This document shows, piece after piece, positions 1-7,858 of a DNA stretch of 64,000 bases; the stretch's first letter is position 1, and every line of letters starts with the position of its first letter. The position numbers were made by a program, and so were the translations under genes. Origin of the DNA: Streptomyces massasporeus (lineage in GTDB: Bacteria > Actinomycetota > Actinomycetes > Streptomycetales > Streptomycetaceae); assembly GCF_014648995.1 (NCBI RefSeq), contig NZ_BMSE01000002.1, positions 434,001 through 498,000 on the forward strand, written 5' to 3'. Under the pieces are notes generated by a model that saw only the letters and a list, made by a program, of their open reading frames with translations, was not told the origin of the DNA and ran no database searches.

Positions 1-304
1 CGACCTTGGCGAAGATCTCGTTCGCGACGAACGGCGCGGGCGGGGCGATCTCCCCGGCCCAGCGGGCCAGTTCGCGCGTCCCCTCGTCCGTCGCCCGGTA
101 CGTCGTGCGCTCCGGGCCGCCGTCCGAGTCGGTGCCGTCGACCTCGGCGAGGCCGTCCCGCACGAGACGCTGGAGGGTCGTGTAGACCTGCCCGTAGGCC
201 AGCGGGCGGGCCTGCGGGAAGCGTTCGTCATGGCGTCGCTTGAGGTCGTAGCCATGGCTCGGACCCGTCGCGAGCAGGCCCAGCAGGATGTGGCGGGTGC
301 TCAT
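1..304 (-). CDS. PadR family transcriptional regulator (C-terminus outside window)
   Basis: The reverse strand reads MSTRHILLGLLATGPSHGYD and continues for about 100 residues to the window edge. The opening LLGLL..GP.HGYDL and the segment around YGQVYTTLQRLVRDGLAEVD are typical of the PadR winged helix, with a recognition helix and a wing carrying the ERTTYRATDEG stretch. PadR proteins are usually dimeric repressors that sense small phenolic or drug-like ligands, but nothing here identifies the ligand. The start at 304 is chosen from homologue-like N-termini; an in-frame ATG nine bases upstream (313) is possible. Neither start has a clear Shine-Dalgarno. A palindromic site lies directly upstream, suggesting autoregulation. 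The missing C-terminal part would hold the dimerisation helices. Confidence 0.85.
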   Translation of the reverse strand, partial: MSTRHILLGLLATGPSHGYDLKRRHDERFPQARPLAYGQVYTTLQRLVRDGLAEVDGTDSDGGPERTTYRATDEGTRELARWAGEIAPPAPFVANEIFAKV

Positions 305-314
305 GCGGATCATT

Positions 315-338
315 ATGTACTGAGTACATGTACTGAGT
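315..338. promoter_or_regulatory. Candidate PadR operator
   Basis: ATGTACTGAGTACAT (315-329) is a perfect 7-bp inverted repeat around one central base. The half TACTGAGT (318-325) recurs directly at 331-338, 13 bp further on. It lies just upstream of the padR-type start. PadR operators typically have ATGT...ACAT ends, which this site shows. The role is inferred. Confidence 0.6.
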
Positions 339-383
339 GAATAGTCGACGGTGAAGAAGTTTTCCACCGTGCCTGGGAGTGGT

Positions 384-3239
384 TCAGTCCGAGACGGCGT
401 ACGCCTGCGTCGACCACAGCGAATACCCGTACGGGGTGGCCCGCTTGTCGCCCTGGACGCGCACGAACCGCACGTCCTGTTCGTCCATGGGGACGTTCTC
501 CCGTCCGCCCCGGCTGTCCCGGACCACGGCGGCGGTGCGCCAGCGGCGGCCGTCCGGGGAGACCTGGACGCGGTAGGAGGAGGGGTGGGCGTCCTGCCAG
601 TGCAGCGCGACCCGGCCGAGCCGCGCCGGGCGGGCCAGCTCCACCTGCCACCAGGCGCCGTCGTCGACCGGGGACGACCAGCGGGTCTCCGGGTCCCCGT
701 CGTTCGCCGCCGACGCGGGGAAGTCGGGTGTCTCGTCACCCGAGGAACGGGCGGTGCCGGTGCGGGCCAGGTCGGGGCCGCCGGTGGGCGGGACGGCCCG
801 GACGGTGAGCGTGCGGTCCGCTCCCGCGAACCCCAGCCGGACGTCGTACGACCGCATCGGGGCGCCGCGCTCCACGGTCACCTCGACCGGGACCTCCACC
901 GTCGTGCCGCGCCGCACGGTCAGCTCGCCCCTCGGCACCCGGACGCGGACGCCCTCGGGCGCCTCGACGGTCAGCCTGCCGCGGGCGTCGGAGGGGCGCA
1001 GCGATCCGAGCCGGGCGGTCAGCCGCTCGGTGCGGCCGGTCTCGACGTCCGCCCGGTCGCGGGGCAGGCCGAGGGAGACGGCGGGCGAGTCGGTGAACCA
1101 GGGGATGAGGTGGTGCACGCGGGAGGGCTCGGGACCGGTGACCCGCAGGGCGTCGGCGCGGGTCCCGAGCCGCACCTCGGTCGCCCCGGACCGGTCCAGC
1201 CGGCCCGCCTCACGCCAGCCCTGCCCCGGCACGTGCACCTCGACGCCGCCCTCGGTGCCCGGCTCGGTCAGGGCCGTCACGGCGGTGAGCGCCCGGGGCT
1301 GCGGGAGGCGCAGGGTGCGGCCGTCGCCGGGGCTGCGGAGCGGCTCGTGGTGGATGCCCGACCACGCGGCGTACGACTTCTGCGCCCGCTGCAGGAAGGG
1401 GTCCAGCACGTCCGTGCCGACCTCCACGGGGGCCGACTCCAGCCGGGCCCGCAGCGCGCCGAGCCTGCGGTACGCCGTCCAGGCCGCCGCCGTGTCCCCG
1501 GCGCGCTGCGCGTCCAGCATGCCGAGCGCGGCCGTGCCCGCCTCGCCGTAGGCCGCCAGCTGTTCCGACCAGGGGGCGACCTCGGAGCCGAGGCCCGTTC
1601 CGGACAGGCGCCGGGGCAGCTCGCGCAGCACGGTGAAGGCCTCGCGCAGCCGCCGCTCGGCGTCCCCGTCGGTGCCCGCGCCGCCCGCCGTGCGGGATGC
1701 CCAGTACGCCTCGGTCAGCGGGCGCAGATACGCCGACTCCTCGTCGTCCAGGACCGACGAGGCGTCGTTGCCGGCCAGCGCGGCCAGGGCCTGCTCACGG
1801 CGCCGGTCCCCGCCCGCGAGGTCGGCGATCGCGGCCCGCCAGGACTCCCCGGGCCGGTAGGCGCGCGGGTTCCAGGCGTAGTCGGCGGCGGTGAACAGGG
1901 GGATGCGGGACGCCTCCGGCTGCTGCATCGCGTTGGCCAGCAGGGCGGCCGAGCCGGTCGCGACGGCCGGATCACGGCCCTGGTAGGGGCCGAGGAAGAT
2001 GCGGCCGGGGTCGTAGTCGTTGACCGGGTAGTTGTCCATCGTGACCAGCGGATGCCCGAACGCCTCGCGCGCGTCGGCCAGTTCGCCGCCCGTGATGGTG
2101 CGCGGCACCACCCCGACGCCCGTCCAGGCCACCTCGACACCCTTGGCCAGCTCGCTCGCCAGCGCCCGGCGGTAGTCGGTCGTGCCGTCCTCGTAGTACT
2201 CGGTCGGCATCAGGGACAGACCGGCCGCGCCGGGGTACCGCGCCGCCAGGTGCCGGGCCACACCGTTCGCGACCCGGGCCTGGGCCCGCGCCGCCGCCTC
2301 GGGGCCGGAGCCGAACCGGTCGGCGTCCGCCCCGCAGTGCCACTCGCTGTAGCTGACGTCCTGGAACTGGAGCTGGAACGCCCGGAAGCCCAGCGCCCAC
2401 ATCGCGTCCAGCTTGCGCGTCAGCGCCCGCACGTCGTCGTCCGACGCGAAGCACATCGCCTGGCCCGGGGCCACCGCCCAGCCGAGCGAGACGTGGTTGC
2501 TCCGCGCCCGCTCGGCCAGCTCCCGGAACCGGGCCCGGGCCTGCGCCGGGTAGGGCTCACGCCAGCGGGCCTGCCGGTAGAGGTCGTCGCCGGGGGCGTA
2601 CAGGTAGCGGTTCTGCTTGGTGCGCCCCATGAAGTCCAGCTGCGCCAGCCGCTGCCGGTGCGTCCAGGCGGTGCCGTAGAAGCCCTCGGTGATGCCGCGT
2701 ACGGCGGTGCCGGGCCAGTCGCGGACGACGGCCGACGCGATCGTGCGGTCGGGGCGCAGGAGCTGCCGCAGCGTCTGCACGGCGTGGAAGAGGCCGTCCT
2801 CGCCGGTGCCGGTGAGAAAGACGCCGCCCGCGCCCACCGACAGCTCGTATCCCCCGGCGGGCAGGGCGCGGCGGTCGTCCCGGCGGACGGGCTCCGTCCG
2901 CGCGTGCACCACCAGGGCGCCCGGCCCGGCCGCGTCCGTGATCCGGCGGGCCCCGGCCTGCCGCAGCAGCTCACGCAGGGCGTCGACCGCGGCGGGGTCC
3001 GCCTGCGGGTCGGTGACCAGGGCGACCTCGTCCGGCACGGCGACGGGGGCGCCGTTCGCGCGCAGCGACTGGGGGCGCGGCCAGACGGAGAGGTCCGCTC
3101 CGGCGCTGTCGGGGGTCGGTGTCGTCGCGGTCGTGTCGGGTGGAGACGGAGCCGCCATCGCGGCGGGCGGGGCCGCGAGGCTTCCGGCGACGACGGCGAC
3201 CGCGAGGGCCGCGGCCCGCTTCCCACGCCGCAGTCCCAC
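384..3239 (-). CDS. Secreted beta-N-acetylglucosaminidase-domain protein (GH84-like) with C-terminal F5/8-type C (CBM32-like) domain
   Basis: About 951 residues. The GTG at 3239 is preferred over the GTG ten codons upstream (3269) because GGAGG sits six bases before it. It also gives a normal Sec signal peptide (RRGK, hydrophobic run, AMAA). Next come an N-terminal GH20b-like domain, then a GH84-like barrel with EGFYGTAWTHRQR near residues 185-196 and the active-site strand FQLQFQDVSYSEWHC near 288-302. The C-terminus (about residues 830-950) looks like a discoidin/CBM32 fold (NDGDPETRWSS, WWQVEL, PYGYS). The likely substrate is terminal GlcNAc on extracellular glycans. The usual catalytic Asp-Asp pair reads Gln-Asp here (about residues 293-294), so activity is uncertain. 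It is transcribed divergently from the malQ pair. Confidence 0.85.
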   Translation of the reverse strand: MGLRRGKRAAALAVAVVAGSLAAPPAAMAAPSPPDTTATTPTPDSAGADLSVWPRPQSLRANGAPVAVPDEVALVTDPQADPAAVDALRELLRQAGARRITDAAGPGALVVHARTEPVRRDDRRALPAGGYELSVGAGGVFLTGTGEDGLFHAVQTLRQLLRPDRTIASAVVRDWPGTAVRGITEGFYGTAWTHRQRLAQLDFMGRTKQNRYLYAPGDDLYRQARWREPYPAQARARFRELAERARSNHVSLGWAVAPGQAMCFASDDDVRALTRKLDAMWALGFRAFQLQFQDVSYSEWHCGADADRFGSGPEAAARAQARVANGVARHLAARYPGAAGLSLMPTEYYEDGTTDYRRALASELAKGVEVAWTGVGVVPRTITGGELADAREAFGHPLVTMDNYPVNDYDPGRIFLGPYQGRDPAVATGSAALLANAMQQPEASRIPLFTAADYAWNPRAYRPGESWRAAIADLAGGDRRREQALAALAGNDASSVLDDEESAYLRPLTEAYWASRTAGGAGTDGDAERRLREAFTVLRELPRRLSGTGLGSEVAPWSEQLAAYGEAGTAALGMLDAQRAGDTAAAWTAYRRLGALRARLESAPVEVGTDVLDPFLQRAQKSYAAWSGIHHEPLRSPGDGRTLRLPQPRALTAVTALTEPGTEGGVEVHVPGQGWREAGRLDRSGATEVRLGTRADALRVTGPEPSRVHHLIPWFTDSPAVSLGLPRDRADVETGRTERLTARLGSLRPSDARGRLTVEAPEGVRVRVPRGELTVRRGTTVEVPVEVTVERGAPMRSYDVRLGFAGADRTLTVRAVPPTGGPDLARTGTARSSGDETPDFPASAANDGDPETRWSSPVDDGAWWQVELARPARLGRVALHWQDAHPSSYRVQVSPDGRRWRTAAVVRDSRGGRENVPMDEQDVRFVRVQGDKRATPYGYSLWSTQAYAVSD

Positions 3240-3463
3240 AGGCCCCCTCCAGATGCGTCCGACCGGCACGACGAGCCCACCACCCGCCCGGTGAGCGTGT
3301 CAACGAGAGTGGCCGTTGTGGGTGAAATGCCGGAATCTGGAGTATGTGGAGGGGAGTGGAATGTGAGCAGAAGCACGATGTTGGGCCCGGGGTGTCTGCC
3401 TTCGCGTCGACTGGGTAGGGCTGCGATGACCCGTTGAAAGCCGTACCCGACAAGGAGGCCCCC

Positions 3464-3721
3464 GTGGCTGCGATGACTTTCCTTCCGCTCCCGGCCCAGT
3501 CCAAACCCGTGGCGGACCAGTCCGCCGACCTCGACGACCCGCACCATGCCGACCCCCGCTACTGCGTCTTCAGCTCCGAGAGCACCCACACCGAACTGCC
3601 GCTGACCAGCGAGCCCCCGCTGCCCGACGCCGAGCCCCTCACCAGTGAGCCGCCGCTCGCCGAAGCCGCCCCCCTGACCAGCGAGCCCCCGGCCTTCGTC
3701 CCGGACTACTCGAGGATGTAG
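3464..3721 (+). CDS. Small hypothetical protein with LTSEPP repeats, coupled to malQ
   Basis: 85 residues from GTG 3464, chosen because AAGGAGG at 3452-3458 is five bases upstream; an in-frame TTG at 3434 lacks such a site. The N-terminal half is polar (DLDDPHHADPRYCVFSSES). The C-terminal half has three tandem units of about 12 residues, each beginning PLTSEPP and carrying acidic residues, ending PDYSRM. There is no signal peptide, membrane span or known domain, and it looks disordered. The TAG stop is directly followed by the ATG of malQ, so the two are probably translated from one mRNA. I do not recognise its function. A multi-core peptide precursor was considered, but no modification enzyme is nearby. 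Confidence 0.7.
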   Translation: MAAMTFLPLPAQSKPVADQSADLDDPHHADPRYCVFSSESTHTELPLTSEPPLPDAEPLTSEPPLAEAAPLTSEPPAFVPDYSRM

Positions 3722-5806
3722 ATGACCGCACCCCGGCCGGCCGACCCGCCCTCCGAGGACCTGTCACGCCTCGCCGTCCTGCACGGCGTCGCCACTTCCT
3801 ACAGCCCGTCCCCGGACCGCTCGGTCGCGGCCTCGGCCACCGCGGTCACCCTGACCCTGGCCGCCCTCGGCGTGGACGCGAGCACGCCCGGCGCGATCCG
3901 CGCCGCGCTCGCGGCCCGCGAGCGGGAACTGGGCGAACGGCTGCTGCCCCCGACCGTCGTCGGCTGGAGCGGCAGCCCCCCGGCCGCCCTGGCCGCGCTC
4001 CCCGAGGGCACCCGGCTGCGGATCGACACCGAGCAGGGCGAGAGTCGCGCCGAGGCCGACGGCCTCCCGCTCGGCGTGCACCGGCTGACCGCCACCACCC
4101 CCGACGGCCGCACCGCCACCGCCCACCTGATCGTCGCCCCGCCCCGCCTGCCCACCCCCGCGGGACGCTCCCACGGACTCCTCGTCCAGCTCTACTCCCT
4201 GCTGTCCCGCCGCTCCTGGGGCATGGGCGACCTCGGTGACCTCGCCGAGCTGGCCGGCTGGGCAGGGCGGTCGCTCGGCGCCGGATTCGTCCAGGTCAAC
4301 CCGCTGCACGCCGCCGTGCCCGGAGCCCCCACCGACCCCTCCCCGTACCGTCCCTCCTCGCGCCGCTTCCCCGACCCCGTGCACCTGCGCGTCGAGGACA
4401 TCCCCGAGGCCGCGTACGTCGACGACCCCGAACGCCTGCGCGCCCTGCTGGAGAGAGCGGGCCGACTGCGCGAAGCGGTGCTGCACAAGGGCGCGTTGAT
4501 CGACCGGGACGCCGTGTGGGAGCTCAAGCGGGAGGCGCTGGAGCTGCTCGGCGAGGTCCCCCTCGGCCCCGGCCGGCGCGCCGCCTACTGCGACTTCCTC
4601 GCCGAGCAGGGCCAGGCCCTGGAGGACCACGCCACCTGGTGCGCCCTCGCCGAGGTGCACGGCTCGGACTGGCACCGCTGGCCGACCGGCCTGCGCGATC
4701 CCCGGTCGGCCGAGACGACCCAGGCCCGCAACGGCCTCATGGACCGGGTCGACTTCTGGTCCCGGCTCGCCTGGCTCACCGACACCCAGCTGACCGCCGC
4801 GCAGCGCGCCGGGCTCGAGGCCGGGATGCCCGTCGGGATCGTGCACGACCTCGCGGTCGGCGTGCACCCCGGCGGCGCCGACGCCTGGGCGCAGCAGGAG
4901 CACTTCGCCTCCGGCATGTCGGTGGGCGCCCCGCCGGACGCCTTCAACGCCCGCGGCCAGGACTGGGGCTTGCCGCCCTGGCGCCCCGACCGCCTCGCCG
5001 AGTCCGGTTACGCCCCGTTCCGCGACCTGCTGCGCGCCCTGTTCCGCTCCGCGGGAGCCCTGCGCATCGACCACGTCATGGGCCTGTTCCGCCTCTGGTG
5101 GGTCCCGCAGGGCCACCCGCCCACCGAGGGCACCTACGTCCGCTACGACGCCGAGGCCATGCTCGCCGTCCTCGTCCTGGAGGCCTCCCGGGCCGGGGCG
5201 CTGGTCATCGGCGAGGACCTCGGCACCGTGGAGCCCGGCGTGCGCGAGGCGCTGCGCGAGCGCGGGGTGCTCGGCACGTCCGTGCTGTGGTTCGAACGCG
5301 ACTGGGACGGCGACGGCCGCCCCCTGCCCCCCGACGGCTGGCGCGCCGACTGCCTGGCCACCGCCACCACCCACGACCTGCCCTCCACCGCCGCCCGCCT
5401 CACCGGCGAGCACGTCGAGCTCCGCGACAGCCTGGGCCTGCTGACCCGGCCCCTGGAGGAGGAGCGCGCCGAGGCCGCTGCCGACGCGGGGGAGTGGCTG
5501 TCCCTGCTCTCCCGGCTGGGCCTGCTGCACGGCACGGGCGGCGGCGGTGACACGGCGTCGGAGGAGGCCCAGATCCAGGCCGTCCACCGCTTCCTGCTGC
5601 GCACCCCGGCCCGCATGGTCGGTGTCTGGCTGCCGGACGGCGTCGGCGACCGCCGCCCGCAGAACCTCCCGGGGACGTGGGACCAGTACCCGAACTGGCG
5701 CCTGCCGATCGCGGACGCGCAGGGACGGCCGGTGACCCTGGAGGACCTGGCGGCCTCACCGCGACTGCACGCCCTGATGGAGGTGCTCAGGGAGGACGGC
5801 GCGTGA
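3722..5806 (+). CDS. malQ: 4-alpha-glucanotransferase (amylomaltase, GH77)
   Basis: 694 residues. It disproportionates maltodextrins by transferring alpha-1,4-glucan segments and releasing glucose, a cytosolic step of maltose/glycogen metabolism. GH77 motifs are in order: the nucleophile Asp at 450 in LRIDHVMGLFR, the acid/base Glu at 498 in IGEDLG, and the third carboxylate Asp at 552 in THDLPST. HDLAVGVHPGGADAW (375-389) belongs to the same active site. An N-terminal extension of about 150 residues before the barrel matches the longer actinobacterial/E. coli type rather than the short Thermus type. The ATG abuts the stop of the preceding small repeat gene with no spacer. The next gene starts 63 bases downstream. 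Confidence 0.95.
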   Translation: MTAPRPADPPSEDLSRLAVLHGVATSYSPSPDRSVAASATAVTLTLAALGVDASTPGAIRAALAARERELGERLLPPTVVGWSGSPPAALAALPEGTRLRIDTEQGESRAEADGLPLGVHRLTATTPDGRTATAHLIVAPPRLPTPAGRSHGLLVQLYSLLSRRSWGMGDLGDLAELAGWAGRSLGAGFVQVNPLHAAVPGAPTDPSPYRPSSRRFPDPVHLRVEDIPEAAYVDDPERLRALLERAGRLREAVLHKGALIDRDAVWELKREALELLGEVPLGPGRRAAYCDFLAEQGQALEDHATWCALAEVHGSDWHRWPTGLRDPRSAETTQARNGLMDRVDFWSRLAWLTDTQLTAAQRAGLEAGMPVGIVHDLAVGVHPGGADAWAQQEHFASGMSVGAPPDAFNARGQDWGLPPWRPDRLAESGYAPFRDLLRALFRSAGALRIDHVMGLFRLWWVPQGHPPTEGTYVRYDAEAMLAVLVLEASRAGALVIGEDLGTVEPGVREALRERGVLGTSVLWFERDWDGDGRPLPPDGWRADCLATATTHDLPSTAARLTGEHVELRDSLGLLTRPLEEERAEAAADAGEWLSLLSRLGLLHGTGGGGDTASEEAQIQAVHRFLLRTPARMVGVWLPDGVGDRRPQNLPGTWDQYPNWRLPIADAQGRPVTLEDLAASPRLHALMEVLREDGA

Positions 5807-5869
5807 GGCGGGCGTCCCTTACGGCACCCCGGGCGCGCGTACCCGGTCGGCGTTGGATATTTTGACACC

Positions 5870-6157
5870 GTGGACAAGAAGAACGCCCTGCGCGCCGGCG
5901 CCCTGGCAGCCGGTACGACGCTGATGATGCTGCTCATGTCGTCCCCCGCGAGCGCGCTCAGCCGCGACGACGGTGACGACCCCGGTCAGGGCCTGAGCGT
6001 CATCGAGACGCTGGGCCTCTTCGTCGCGGCCCCCATCGTGCTCTACCTGGTCATCCACGGTCTGGTGACGATCGCGGACAAGACGCACAAGAAGAAGGAC
6101 CCGACCAGCTCCAACATCACCACCAAGGCCGAGGCGAAGAGCGACGTCAAGGCCTGA
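5870..6157 (+). CDS. Small membrane protein with signal sequence
   Basis: 95 residues from GTG 5870. An N-terminal hydrophobic signal-like segment (residues about 8-29, ending SPASA) is followed by an acidic linker. A transmembrane helix (ETLGLFVAAPIVLYLVIHGLV, about 44-65) and a Lys-rich cytoplasmic-type tail (KTHKKKD) follow. No Shine-Dalgarno is visible. An AT-rich box (GATATTTT) ends about eight bases before the GTG, which fits leaderless transcription. The function is unknown; small proteins of this shape are widespread in Streptomyces. It lies between malQ and the convergent MarR gene. Confidence 0.75.
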   Translation: MDKKNALRAGALAAGTTLMMLLMSSPASALSRDDGDDPGQGLSVIETLGLFVAAPIVLYLVIHGLVTIADKTHKKKDPTSSNITTKAEAKSDVKA

Positions 6158-6213
6158 TCAGCGTTCCTCGTCGAGGGCGCCGTCGCGATGACCGCGGCGG
6201 CGCCCTCGACGTG

Positions 6214-6726
6214 TCAGGGCCTGTCCGTCCCCGCCAGCAGGTCCCGTAGCAGCTCGGCGAGCTGCCCGGCCCGCTGCGCGCCCAGGGCGGAGAGCGCCTC
6301 CGTCTGCACCGCCAGCCCCGCGCCGACGGCCTCGTCGACCAGGGCGCGGCCCTCGTCGGTGAGCGTGACGTGCAGCCCGCGCCGATCGTGCGGATCGGGG
6401 GAGCGGCGCAGCAGGCCCGCCCGCTCCAGCTTGTCCAGGCGCCCCGTCATGCCGCCGGTGGTGAGCATCAGCGTCGCGGAGAGCTGCCGGGGCGAGAGCG
6501 TGTAGGGCTCGCCGGAGCGGCGCAGGGTCGCCAGGACGTCGAACTCGCCGCGGGAGATCCCGAACGTCGCGTACGCCTGCCCCACCCGCTCCCCGATCGC
6601 GTGGGAGAGCCGGTTGATCCGGCCGAAGACCTCCATGGCGGCGGTGTCGAGGTCGGGCCGGACCGTCGCCCACTGGTCGATGATCGCGTCGACGGGGTCC
6701 TTGCGCTGCTGCGGGCGTTCGCTCAT
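6214..6726 (-). CDS. MarR family transcriptional regulator
   Basis: 170 residues from ATG 6726; the frame is open further upstream but would run into the divergent operator. It has a MarR winged-helix core: SRGEFDVLATL, the recognition helix region LSATLMLTTGGMTGRLDKLE and the wing SPDPHDRRGLHVTLTDEG. N- and C-terminal helices give the dimer. MarR proteins usually repress a neighbouring transporter gene and release DNA on binding a phenolic ligand. Here the divergent EamA transporter and the half-sites between the two genes fit that scheme. The ligand cannot be read from the sequence. Confidence 0.92.
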   Translation of the reverse strand: MSERPQQRKDPVDAIIDQWATVRPDLDTAAMEVFGRINRLSHAIGERVGQAYATFGISRGEFDVLATLRRSGEPYTLSPRQLSATLMLTTGGMTGRLDKLERAGLLRRSPDPHDRRGLHVTLTDEGRALVDEAVGAGLAVQTEALSALGAQRAGQLAELLRDLLAGTDRP

Positions 6727-6760
6727 GGCACGAGTATCGGCCGAGGCTCGGTCACCCGCA

Positions 6761-6805
6761 AGAAAGTAGCTTGACTGAAAGTTGCTTAGCGGTAAGCTAC
6801 TTTCT
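6761..6805. promoter_or_regulatory. Divergent MarR-type operator
   Basis: A perfect 12-bp inverted repeat AGAAAGTAGCTT (6761-6772) / AAGCTACTTTCT (6794-6805) encloses a third imperfect half-site AAAGTTGCTTA (6778-6788). The third half pairs with the right arm with one mismatch. It covers the region between the MarR start (6726) and the EamA start (6833), so one site could repress both genes. Confidence 0.75.
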
Positions 6806-6832
6806 GCTGACCTACTCCGAAGGGTGTCTCCC

Positions 6833-7768
6833 ATGGCCCTCTCCCGCCCGGCCCTCATCACCCTCACCGCCCTCGCGCCCGTCTCCTGGGGCACGACCTA
6901 CGCGGTCACCACCGAGTTCCTCCCGCCCGACCGCCCCCTGTTCACCGCCCTCGTGCGCGCCCTGCCCGCCGGTCTGCTGCTGCTCGCCCTCGCCCGGGTG
7001 CTGCCGCGCGGTGCCTGGTGGTGGAAGGCGGCGGTGCTCGGCGCGCTGAACATCGGCGCCTTCTTCCCGCTGCTGTTCCTCTCCGCTTACCGGCTGCCCG
7101 GCGGTCTGGCGGCGGTCGTCGGCTCCGCCGGTCCGCTGTTCGTGGCCGGCCTCTCGGCGCTGCTGCTCGGGCAGCGGCCGTCGGCGCGCACGCTGGTGAC
7201 CGGGGCCGTGGCCGCGTTCGGCGTCAGCCTCGTCGTCCTGCGGGCGGCCGGGGCGCTGGACACGCTCGGCCTGCTGGCGGCCGTGGCCTCCACGGCCTCC
7301 ATGTCGACCGGCACCGTGCTCACCCAGCGCTGGGGCCGCCCCGAGGGGGTCGGGCCGCTGGCGCTGACCGGCTGGCAGCTCACCGCGGGCGGCCTGCTCA
7401 TCGCGCCGCTCGCCTTCCTGATCGAGGGCGCCCCGCCTGCGCTGGACGGCCGGGCGGTCGGCGGTTACCTCTACCTCGCCGTCGCGAACACGGCGGTCGC
7501 GTACTGGCTGTGGTTCCGCGGCATCGGCCGTATGACCGCCACCCAGGTCACCTTCCTCGGACCGCTCTCCCCGCTGACCGCCGCCGTCGTCGGCTGGGCG
7601 GCGCTCGGGCAGGCGCTGACGCCGGTGCAACTGGTCGGCATGGGGCTGGCGTTCGGGGCGACGGTGGCGGGGCAGTTCGTCACCCGGCCGTCGCGAACCG
7701 TCGGCGTCACCGGGAGGAACGTCCACACCGGGGCGACGGACGTGCGGGAGGCGGCGCTACGGCGATAG
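6833..7768 (+). CDS. EamA/DMT-superfamily transporter (efflux)
   Basis: 311 residues. The ATG at 6833 follows GAAGGG; upstream in-frame codons fall inside the operator. Ten hydrophobic segments are arranged as two EamA repeats, each with the SWGTTYAVTTEFLPPDRPLF-like or GIGRMTATQVTFLGPLSPL-like signature. The last about 25 residues are polar. Family members export amino acids, metabolites or drugs by proton antiport. The divergent MarR regulator suggests inducible efflux of a small aromatic or toxic compound. A strong hairpin follows the stop. Confidence 0.9.
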   Translation: MALSRPALITLTALAPVSWGTTYAVTTEFLPPDRPLFTALVRALPAGLLLLALARVLPRGAWWWKAAVLGALNIGAFFPLLFLSAYRLPGGLAAVVGSAGPLFVAGLSALLLGQRPSARTLVTGAVAAFGVSLVVLRAAGALDTLGLLAAVASTASMSTGTVLTQRWGRPEGVGPLALTGWQLTAGGLLIAPLAFLIEGAPPALDGRAVGGYLYLAVANTAVAYWLWFRGIGRMTATQVTFLGPLSPLTAAVVGWAALGQALTPVQLVGMGLAFGATVAGQFVTRPSRTVGVTGRNVHTGATDVREAALRR

Positions 7769-7803
7769 GTGCGGTCACGCCCGCGGCGGGCGGGGGATAG
7801 ACA

Positions 7804-7835
7804 AAGGGGCGTCCGGCACAGACCGGACGCCCCTT
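7804..7835. terminator. Bidirectional stem-loop terminator
   Basis: A perfect 13-bp stem AAGGGGCGTCCGG (7804-7816) / CCGGACGCCCCTT (7823-7835) with a 6-nt loop. It lies between the convergent EamA gene and pepN. Confidence 0.8.
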
Positions 7836-7858
7836 CGGGGTGTTGCAGAGCGTCGGGA

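Noticed and set aside
351..3437. Very long open frame antisense to the GH84 gene (over 1000 codons); similar ones antisense to both pepN genes, the subtilase and the sulfur operon
   Set aside because: High-GC genomes leave antisense frames open. These translations are Arg/Gly/Pro-rich with no domains, whereas the opposite strand has complete motifs.
3464..3721. Graspetide or other RiPP precursor
   Set aside because: Repeat composition is suggestive, but no ATP-grasp, cyclase, protease or exporter gene lies next to it; kept only as a low-level idea.
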